Part shown: piece after piece, positions 56,371 to 64,000 of the stretch
Position numbering within the stretch: position 1 is the stretch's first letter
Layout of the letters: each line of letters opens with the position of its first letter
DNA from: Rutidosis leptorrhynchoides
Taxonomy: Eukaryota > Streptophyta > Magnoliopsida > Asterales > Asteraceae
Reading direction: 5' to 3'
DNA: 64,000 bases
Assembly: GCF_046630445.1 (NCBI RefSeq)
Contig: NC_092343.1
Location: 135,463,501-135,527,500, forward strand
Made by a program: the position numbers and the translations under genes
Notes under the pieces: generated by a model
Seen by the model: only the letters and a program-made list of their open reading frames with translations
Database searches by the model: none
What the model was told of the DNA's origin: nothing

Positions 56371-58443
56371 AATATTCCCACACTTGAGCGTTGCTTGTCC
56401 TCAAGCAATATTGTCTTGAAATACTAGAATCACTTCTTTATTCTTCACACTTTGTACATCAGTGATTTCTATATGGCGGTATAAACAATGGTAGTAACGA
56501 TATGGTTTACAGTCCCACATGACTATAAAAATTTAGATCCATTAAGGAAATTGGATCTTTATGAAAACATTTGATCTTTTGAAATCTAGTTTTTACCCTA
56601 GATTAGTTTTCCGGAATAACCCTTTACCGGTGTTTGCAAAATATTTTTGTGGGTTTGGTGGGTTTCAGATTTGAAAATTTTAGCTCAAAACTTGCGGTTT
56701 TGTGTCACCCACTTGCTAACCTTGTATTTGGAAAGCAACACGTCCAGTTTACTTGTCCCGTATATTACCTTTCGGCAAACTACCGTCCGGTTGTAAAGGA
56801 AAGCGTTGAACAAGCAACTGTTAAGGCAATGTCCCGTGACATGCTTTTGATTATGGTCTATAACGTGTCGGACGCAATTACTATCCTTGGTAGGAGCAAT
56901 AGTAAAGCTCACCCTTATAATTTGTCGGTTTGGCACAAAGTCCTGTCTTTGACCATGTTATGCAACCACCGTTCTTACGGTTGACACCCGATTTAGTTCA
57001 GGTGACCTAGTGAATTCCAGGTGAATTCCTAGGATTTTACGTTCAATGGTAATGAACGCATTGAAAATAGGGTTTTCAGAAAACAAATCGGTTTGTATTT
57101 TTGATCAAAATATTTTCTCGTTCAAGCTCGAGTTTAGATATCATTGAATTCCATGAGTTTGAATTCTCAATCTTTAAGGTCAATCTCTAGGATTGAGTAA
57201 TATCAGTTTTAAAAGCTGATTTTTAATCTTTAAGGAGATTATCCTTTCTGGGGATCTGATTCATTAGTCTTATCCAGCTAATTTGCACGGTGCCTCCCCA
57301 TTGTACGAGATAAATCCTTCTCATGGTTAGGATAAATCTGACCACTTGGCGACCCTGTTTGATGCTGAGGTCCGTGGATTTCCTGCTGATTTTAGTGATG
57401 ACTTTTCTAGATTTTTCGTCAACCTACAGCTGGTCTGAACGACAACTTCATGACCTAAATCAAGAAGCGCGTGTCTTTTTCGGAAGACTTTACTTCCTTT
57501 TAGTGATGGAATTGATTCATCGTGTAGATCCATCTCTTCTTTTCTTTCATCGGGTAAAACAGTTTAGTTTAGTCCAAAGCAAAAGTATTTTCAGTTATTT
57601 GTTACAGATATATGTGACATATGTTTAAAATAACTTGGTAAATTTTCCCACACTTGGCTTTTTATTTTTCTTTTTATCGTCCTCTATTCCATTTTAAATG
57701 AATTTTAACATTTTAGTTTGTTTCTCAATTTATGTCCTTTCCGAGGTAACAATAATTTCGGTGTTAAAACCTAGTTTTATCGTTCATAAATATGTATAAA
57801 CATGATTTTGAATTCATTTAATTGAAAATTTTGAAAAATTTACTAGAATTGGGTAGTCAGTATATAAGACTAGGGCTGTTCTTTTTTATCAGAGAGCACT
57901 AGATTCTAATACAACTACTGCTTTACTAGTATTTTTAATGGTAACCAAGTGTTTAATATAAAAATTTTAAAATCCGAAAGAATTTAACCCCTTCCCACAC
58001 TTAAGATCTTGCAATGCCCTCATTTGCAAGAAATCAGTAACAATTTAAATTATTTAGGGTGATTTGTGTGAAAATGATTAAATTTTTACCAAAGTTTCCA
58101 AATATATTGGCGTTTGTTTGCTGAATGATAAATGGTGCACGTCATTTGTTCATTCCTTCTTGTTGTTATTTCACATACATTTTGCATCATTGTCGTCAAA
58201 ATTACTTGCTTTTGCTGAACTTAATGCCAGTCTTTGAAAACGCGTTGTTTTACCCTGTTTTGTGCATAAAATAGAATACATACAATACAAATATAATCAT
58301 ACATGAAATTTGAAATGGAACTTTGGCATCCCACTTTCAAACTATAAGAAAAATATTAGTACACAATAATAATAAGAATATCAAACATTACATAAACGTA
58401 ATAAAATATTAAATGTTTAAAAATAAAAATTACCAACTTATCT
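56371..58443 (-). other. Athila-B 3' noncoding region
   Basis: Counterpart of 12031-14112. PPT-like AAGTGTGGGAA motifs at 56373-56385, 57645-57655 and 57988-58002. Conserved hairpin at 57482-57497. No gene. Confidence 0.7.
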
Positions 58444-59985
58444 CTACTGATCAGGAGGTGGGTTAGGAGGAAAATTAGGATATGGATCCCAATTCATGTT
58501 CGCGTCCGGGTTCCATGGCTGATTATAGGTGTACTGGTATGCTGCGTCATAATCATATGAATCATAGGGTGGTCTCATCTCTGGCTGATGTGCGGGATAG
58601 TATGCGGGTCGGGTCGGATAATACATCTCGCCAGGCTGCAACTGGCTTATAATTTGGCGCTGATGATAATCCCATCGGCCATGCTCTCGTTGCCGGGAAT
58701 GCTCGTAGTCATTCCGGCGTTGCCATGCCTCATACTGCATATGCCTATCATAGTTCGTCATGTATTCATCCTCCATACGAACGCCTAAATCAAGAGCAGT
58801 CTCCCGAACAACTCCTATAATGTTGTTCGCCTCCTCCATCTCGTCATCCGAACCTCTCTCTACCTGTCGCTGAGGTCCCTCGTATCGATATACCCGACCA
58901 CGTCTCATCAATAATACCCTTGCACCGTGATAAAGGTTTGAACTTATAGTTTCACCTCCGTCCTCTATTTCGTTCATTGGACCCCCTTGGTGCTTATCTA
59001 CACCTAAATACTCTCCAATGAGAGTAATGAAAATACCACCACCTATAATACTCCCCGATTTCATCCCCGAAACTACATTAGCGAGATAATAACCAACACA
59101 ATAGGGAATGTTAACGAAACTCCTCGGGTCTCTAATACACTTGAGGTAGAACAAATCGTTTACGGTCAATTTCTCCTTATTCCTACCCCTTTGTGTAATT
59201 GTGTTTGCTAAGAATCTATGAATCACCCGGAGTTCAGCTCTGTCTATATCTAAGTATGTATGATTTCCACTGGCGTGAAATTCATTAAAGTGGGACATAC
59301 GCCTCCAGACAGCGTTAACATCAAATTCCCTATCTACCCTTTCTCCTTGGGCAATCAGGCTATTACAGTCGGGGCTCAAAAGTTCAGCAGGGGTGTAAAT
59401 CTGTAAGGCCCTGGCTAAATCTATCATGGACATTCTGTACATGCGTCCACCTAACAGAAATCTAATAAAGCTTCTATCATCTATCCTCCTAACATTACTG
59501 TTTAACTTAATAGTACTAAGTAATTCTATACACCATTCCCTATATATGGTTCTACGAATGGAAAATAGGCGCATCCAATCGTTAAACTGAGAATTACCAT
59601 ACCTTTGCACCAATAATTCCCGAATCGGTTCGGCAAGGTCAACTGTTTCCAAAGGTACCCAGTCAATTGCCCTTGGCATTTCAACAACCTTAAAGTAGAG
59701 AATGTGCATGTTCTTTTGATAATCTGGATACTCTATCCAACAACGATCAAATCTTAGATTTGGGTGTAACTGATCTTCATTAATGTCTAAGCTCAGAATC
59801 CTTTGATGTGGAGCGAATTGACGAAACTGATTCATGAATAACTGATCTTGATCGTGATATGGAATATGTTGCTCCTCCTGTTCTTCTTCTTCTTGTTGCA
59901 TATGCTGTTCTTGTTCATGAAACATTTCCGGTTCGGGCTCTGGTTGCCTGGATGATGATGCTCCTGAACCTCCAGTATCGGCTTT
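58444..59985 (-). CDS. Athila-B env-like protein, exon 2 (ATHILA ORF-1 domain)
   Basis: About 513 codons. Same core blocks as Athila-A (QLHPNLRFDRCWIEYP, RSFIRFLLGG, YLDIDRAELRVIHRFLAN, IIGGGIFITLIGEYLGVD), but only about 60% identical over the core by eye, against roughly 99% for neighbouring pol. It has an acidic Glu/Gln-rich N-terminus and a Tyr/Pro-rich C-terminus. No signal peptide or clear membrane helix. No ATG at the start; acceptor TTCTGCAG-type AG at 59987-59986 joins it in phase 0 to exon 1 at 60768-60806. Confidence 0.85.
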   Translation of the reverse strand, partial: KADTGGSGASSSRQPEPEPEMFHEQEQHMQQEEEEQEEQHIPYHDQDQLFMNQFRQFAPHQRILSLDINEDQLHPNLRFDRCWIEYPDYQKNMHILYFKVVEMPRAIDWVPLETVDLAEPIRELLVQRYGNSQFNDWMRLFSIRRTIYREWCIELLSTIKLNSNVRRIDDRSFIRFLLGGRMYRMSMIDLARALQIYTPAELLSPDCNSLIAQGERVDREFDVNAVWRRMSHFNEFHASGNHTYLDIDRAELRVIHRFLANTITQRGRNKEKLTVNDLFYLKCIRDPRSFVNIPYCVGYYLANVVSGMKSGSIIGGGIFITLIGEYLGVDKHQGGPMNEIEDGGETISSNLYHGARVLLMRRGRVYRYEGPQRQVERGSDDEMEEANNIIGVVRETALDLGVRMEDEYMTNYDRHMQYEAWQRRNDYEHSRQREHGRWDYHQRQIISQLQPGEMYYPTRPAYYPAHQPEMRPPYDSYDYDAAYQYTYNQPWNPDANMNWDPYPNFPPNPPPDQ

Positions 59986-60767
59986 CTGCAAAACACATTA
60001 AACACAAAATTTGTGCATCCAAATATGCATTAGTGTTAGCAAAATAATAACTTGAAACAATTATGATGACATGTTCAAATCATAACACATTTTATACACA
60101 TTTTATTAACAATAACAATACTACATTTTTACATATGAAAATGTATACAATGTTTTATCACATTTAAACTCTTAAACATGTCAACAATAATTATTATAGC
60201 AATTAAACACTTGTTACATGGCATTCAAATTAAACTAGTGCTCATTTTCATATTTTTGTCAAGTCTACACTTTGTCAAATAAGCATATACGAAAAATGTA
60301 CATCAAGTTCATAAACATTTATCTTAAATAACATGCCAAAATAATCACTACTAGCTATGAAACAAGTTTCAAATGGCCTTTATATCAAATTATCCAAGTT
60401 CATGAATTTTTAGACTTAAAAAGTCTACTTTAATTCTCAAAAACATGTTTAGGTTCAAAGTTTAGATCAATTAACTACCTAAACATGTTACACTACTCAA
60501 TTTAGCAACAATTCATGACAAAAATCGGCCATAACCTGTTTATATCAAAAAGCCCCAAATTGCTCAAGAACACAAACCCTAGATTCTTAAAAATTTGAAG
60601 TTTTTAGCTTCAAATCATGTTAAATAGCTTCTATCCAGGATATACATGCATAATATAACAACAATTTAGCTCTAATTACACCTAAATTTAACAAAATCAA
60701 AATATAAATTTTCTAGCTCAAGAACACAAAAATTCGAATTTAAAGAGATTAGGGGTGAAATCTTTAC
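59986..60767 (-). other. Predicted intron of the Athila-B env-like gene (782 bp)
   Basis: Donor AAG|GTAAAG at 60767, acceptor TTTTGCAG at 59986. About 150 bp inside it (60449-60600) remain ~93% identical to Athila-A. Confidence 0.7.
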
Positions 60768-60806
60768 CTTTCTCCTGAAGGGGTTGAGACTACTGAATCT
60801 AGGCAT
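60768..60806 (-). CDS. Athila-B env-like gene, exon 1
   Basis: Thirteen codons from ATG at 60806 (AATCATG context) to the donor. Basic peptide ending in Arg-Arg-Lys. Phase and position match Athila-A exon 1. Confidence 0.65.
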
Positions 60807-60919
60807 GATTATTGTGAAATTTTTGCAAGAAATTTGGTGAAAATTGGTGAAAAATTGAGAGAGTTTGGAGATGGTTCGTGTATATGTGTGTGTATTGTGA
60901 GAAAGAAGCAGAATCGGCT

Positions 60920-60999
60920 GAGCTTTTGATCCTGTCCAGTTTTTTATGACCATGCGAGTCGCATGGCTTAAGCCTTTCCCCCATGCGACTCGCATGGGG
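60920..60999 (-). promoter_or_regulatory. Internal promoter candidate for the Athila-B env-like gene, with palindrome pair
   Basis: CCATGCGA-G-TCGCATGG (60950-60966) and CCCCATGCGA-C-TCGCATGGGG arms of 10 bp (60979-60999), the same CATGCGA type as in this element's LTR. Weak TATA-like CATAAAAAA lies directly downstream; then a CT/CA-rich leader leads to exon 1. Confidence 0.55.
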
Positions 61000-61952
61000 T
61001 GTAATTCCAGGTATTTTTTTTTTTTTTTTTTTTTATTAAAACCTTAAACTTTTAAAACATAAATTAAATAAAATTTTAAAAATTTGTTTCTTTTTAAGAC
61101 GAGGTCGTTTCGGGACGATGCCCTAGTCCGTCCCTCGACAAAATTTTAAAATTTGTCTTTTTGTACCGATTGTTTTAAAAGCTAAGATTTTTGGGTTTTT
61201 TTTTAATGTTTTTGGCATACTTTAAATCAATAAGATTAAAAATAATGATAATAAAAGTTCTCGTCCCTCCCTCGGGTAAAGCAATTTCGGTTCAAAGACC
61301 TAGTCTTCAACTTACGACGAATTTTAAAAATCATATTCTTAACTTAATGAGATAAAGTAAATTTTTGTTTTTAAATTCACACAATTATAAAATTCAAAAA
61401 TAAAAAAAATCACACCAAACTTAAAATTTGAAATGCATAAAATTAAAAATTCATATTTTAAAAATTCACACCAGACTTAATTTAAAAATTCATAAATTCA
61501 TACCAAACTTATATTAATTTTTCAAATATTTACAATTTTAAATATATTGTTTTACAAAGTTTACAATATTAATTTAAGATTTAAATATTAATTTTAAAAA
61601 CATGGTAAAAATAAAATTAAAAATCTTTTTGTCTTTTTATCCCACTTTAATCAATCAAATATTATCAAAAATATGCGCCCCTCTTTTCGGTAAAGTAATT
61701 TCGGTTCCAAGACCTAATTTAACTCATGACGAATTTTTGAAATATTTTGGGTTGATTGATTAAAGATATTTATACCTTAAGAATAAACGTTAAATTTCGC
61801 AGTGATGTAATAAATTTTTGAACGATATCAATAATTTCGGTCGCCAAACCTAATTTTATTTAATACCAATTTAATACTTTTTAGCGAACAAATTAGCGTT
61901 TATTATCAAAAGGTTAAAAATAAAAATAAAAATAAAAACTGTACAGACATAC
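61000..61952 (-). other. AT-rich noncoding stretch, Athila-B
   Basis: Counterpart of 16353-17318. T-run at 61014-61034. From about 61120 nearly identical to Athila-A. No gene. Confidence 0.6.
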
Positions 61953-61968
61953 CTGTGAAATAGATTTC

Positions 61969-62385
61969 TTAGTTATATGATCTATTATATTCATAAGATA
62001 GTCGGTTTAATTGGTTTTCCATTGCTGCATAAGCGTAACCTCGAGCATTCATTGTCTTTTCTTCTAAACATATGAACGGTCCGTCTCTGCATAAAGTAAC
62101 AAATTCGGTATTTGAATAGGTTTGATTATTTGAACATTTACCTCCATGTGACCATTTTCCGCATTTGTGACATTTTTCTAGGTGTCGTGCTCTTCTTTTC
62201 GCTGCGGATTTTGATTTTCCTTTACCAAATTGTAACTTATTATCTTCGCATCTGGATCCTTTTCTAACTCCGTCCATTCTTTCTCTGATTACTGATACTA
62301 ATTCACTCGGTAGTATATCATTATTTCTTTTAGTGATCAAAGCGTGTAGCATTAGACCATGGTTTAATTCACAGGCAGTCTTCAT
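61969..62385 (-). CDS. Small basic zinc-finger protein of Athila-B (138 aa)
   Basis: Same protein as at 17335-17751 with a single change (Lys for Arg just before the first Cys). Basic arm plus C-X2-C-X4-H-X3-C. Flanked by the same acceptor (exon start 62396) and donor (CACAG|GTATGT, exon end 61953). Six of the eight nucleotide differences are silent; the other two are in the one changed codon. Confidence 0.7.
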   Translation of the reverse strand: MKTACELNHGLMLHALITKRNNDILPSELVSVIRERMDGVRKGSRCEDNKLQFGKGKSKSAAKRRARHLEKCHKCGKWSHGGKCSNNQTYSNTEFVTLCRDGPFICLEEKTMNARGYAYAAMENQLNRLSYEYNRSYN

Positions 62386-62557
62386 TTTGTAAAAACCTAA
62401 AAAAAATAAAAATTCAGAATGGGGGGAGAAGACTAGTTCTTTAGGGTCTGCTAGGGAAAGACCATACGTGTTCCATTTTCGAGAACTACACGAAAACAGA
62501 CAATCTAACTCTAATAGAAATACATATTATCCTTTAAAGACTTGATTCTCCCCACAC

Positions 62558-64000
62558 TTAGTTAGCTGTGGTGTCAAAATTGTGATTAACTTCGTTGTCG
62601 ACTTCCATAGGACCATGTATGTAATGTTTAACTCTGTGACCATTAACTTTAAATTCAATCCCATTTGAATTTATCAATTCTATCGTTCCGTATGGGAAAA
62701 CTCTTTTGACTATGAATGGTCCAGACCATCTTGATTTCAATTTTCCAGGAAATAGCTTGAATCGTGAATTGAAAAGAAGAACTCTGTCTCCTTCTTTGAA
62801 TTCTTTTGAACTTTTGATTCTTTTATCATGCCATTTCTTCGTTCTTTCTTTATAGATTAACGAATTTTCGTATGCTTCATGTCTTAATTCTTCTAATTCG
62901 TTTAGTTGACTTAATCGTAGACGTCCAGCTTCATGTAAATCAAGATTACATGTTTTCAAAGCCCAAAATGCTTTGTGTTCAATTTCTACTGGAAGATGAC
63001 ATGCTTTTCCATAAACAAGTCTAAAAGGTGTGGTTCCAATTGGAGTTTTGTAGGCTGTTCTAAAAGCCCAGAGTGCATCCTCCAATTTAATGGACCATTC
63101 CTTCGGATTTGATCCTACGGTTTTCTCTAGAATACGTTTTAAGGCTCGGTTGGTATTTTCAACTTGTCCACTTGTTTGTGGATGATATGCGGTGGAGATT
63201 TTATGAGTTACTCCATATCTTTTAAGAACTTTCTCAAGTTGATTATTACAGAAATGAGTACCCCGATCACTTATTAAAGCTTTCGGTGTTCCAAACCTTG
63301 CAAAAAGACGTTTTAAAAAGTTGACTACAACTCGTGCATCGTTAGTTGGGAGAGCTTGTGCTTCCGCCCATTTAGATACATAATCAATGGCTACGAGTAT
63401 ATATAGATTATTATGAGATTTTGGAAATGGACCCATAAAGTCAATACCCCAAATGTCAAATACTTCACATACTTGGATGACATTTTGTGGCATTTCATCA
63501 CGTTGACTTATTTTTCCGGTCCTTTGACATGCATCACAGGATTTGCAAAGAAGGTGTGCGTCTTTGTAAATTGTAGGCCAATAGAATCCAGCTTCATAAA
63601 CTTTTCTTGCTGTTAGTTGAGGCCCATAATGCCCTCCTGTTGGTCCTGTGTGACAATGGTTTAAAATTTTACTAGCTTCATCTCCAAATACACATCGGCG
63701 TATTATTCCATCGGGACAACTTTTAAACAGATGTGGATCTTCCCAGAAATAGTGTTTTATATCACTGAAGAATTTCTTTCGTCTTTGGTACGATAATCCT
63801 TTTTCAAGGAATCCACAAACTAAGTAGTTTGCATAGTCTGCAAACCATGGGATTTCTTTATAATCTATCTTCAATAGATATTCATCAGGAAAGTTGTCTT
63901 GTATGGCCGATTCATTCAGAACTTCTAATTCGGGATTTTCAAGACGAGAAAGATGATCAGCGGCGAGATTTTCTGCTCCTTTTTTATCTCGGATTTCAAT
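62558..64000 (-). CDS. Athila-B pol, C-terminal part (runs off the window)
   Basis: Open from the window end to the stop at 62558. Contains the end of RNase H and all of integrase: H/C zinc region ([12 protein letters not shown]..., CKSCDACQR), D,D-E core ([29 protein letters not shown]). About five residues differ from Athila-A over the last 438. The reading frame is open upstream of 63874 to the window edge, so no start lies here. Confidence 0.93.
   Translation of the reverse strand: MEIRDKKGAENLAADHLSRLENPELEVLNESAIQDNFPDEYLLKIDYKEIPWFADYANYLVCGFLEKGLSYQRRKKFFSDIKHYFWEDPHLFKSCPDGIIRRCVFGDEASKILNHCHTGPTGGHYGPQLTARKVYEAGFYWPTIYKDAHLLCKSCDACQRTGKISQRDEMPQNVIQVCEVFDIWGIDFMGPFPKSHNNLYILVAIDYVSKWAEAQALPTNDARVVVNFLKRLFARFGTPKALISDRGTHFCNNQLEKVLKRYGVTHKISTAYHPQTSGQVENTNRALKRILEKTVGSNPKEWSIKLEDALWAFRTAYKTPIGTTPFRLVYGKACHLPVEIEHKAFWALKTCNLDLHEAGRLRLSQLNELEELRHEAYENSLIYKERTKKWHDKRIKSSKEFKEGDRVLLFNSRFKLFPGKLKSRWSGPFIVKRVFPYGTIELINSNGIEFKVNGHRVKHYIHGPMEVDNEVNHNFDTTAN

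Larger units (their letters stand above)
54378..64000 (-). mobile_element. Athila-B: Athila-clade element, runs off the window
   Basis: Minus strand, same layout as Athila-A: LTR 54378-56370, 3' noncoding region, env-like gene with intron, 138-codon ORF, pol (partial). Most of it is about 98% identical to Athila-A, but the LTR promoter (55795-56315) and the env cassette (about 58265-61120) are strongly diverged. Confidence 0.93.

Overview
The window looks like retrotransposon-packed heterochromatin of a large-genome flowering plant. Plant-type chromovirus and Athila Ty3/gypsy elements, a plant L1-type LINE, a piece of a plant kinesin-13 gene and iMet/Asp primer binding sites all point to a eudicot. 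Asteraceae is possible but not shown. I see no intact host gene, no rRNA or tRNA gene and no CRISPR array. Element names used here are my own labels.

Left half (1-31822). A LINE is cut in two (1-2758 and 29261-31822) by a chromovirus-type element, Chromo-A (2759-29255, minus strand, target duplication TGATT). Chromo-A is itself cut 31 bp into its right LTR by Athila-A (10054-26922, minus strand, target duplication GACGG). Athila-A is very young: its two ~1.98-kb LTRs differ by about two substitutions. It carries gag, pol, a small zinc-finger ORF, and an 'env-like' ATHILA-domain gene that appears to have its own promoter and an intron.

Middle (31823-35051). This stretch holds a probable short non-autonomous Helitron (32001-32532), AT-rich sequence, and a kinesin-13 exon fragment (34750-35010) with intact splice borders but an internal stop.

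Right half (35052-64000). Five elements are nested in series. A decayed Athila-C (35052-41799, minus) is broken by element D (41800-43028, plus). D is broken by Chromo-E (43029-46364, plus), and that by Chromo-F (46365-54377, plus, internally deleted). Athila-B (54378 to beyond the window end, minus) sits inside Chromo-F.

The most interesting pattern is a set of GC-rich odd palindromes with a single central G or C and arms of about 6-11 bp. They occur in pairs or arrays in the promoter regions of these elements. Athila-A, -B and -C each carry their own palindrome version both in the LTR and upstream of the env-like gene. The arms change between elements but stay self-complementary. Athila-A and -B are nearly identical over the LTR end, 3' region, small ORF and pol, yet differ strongly in exactly three places: the LTR promoter, the internal promoter and the env-like gene. 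This suggests a regulatory module in which a family-specific protein, possibly the ATHILA-domain protein, recognises its own palindromes. A second item is the 138-codon zinc-finger ORF between pol and env, flanked by splice signals and under strong purifying selection.
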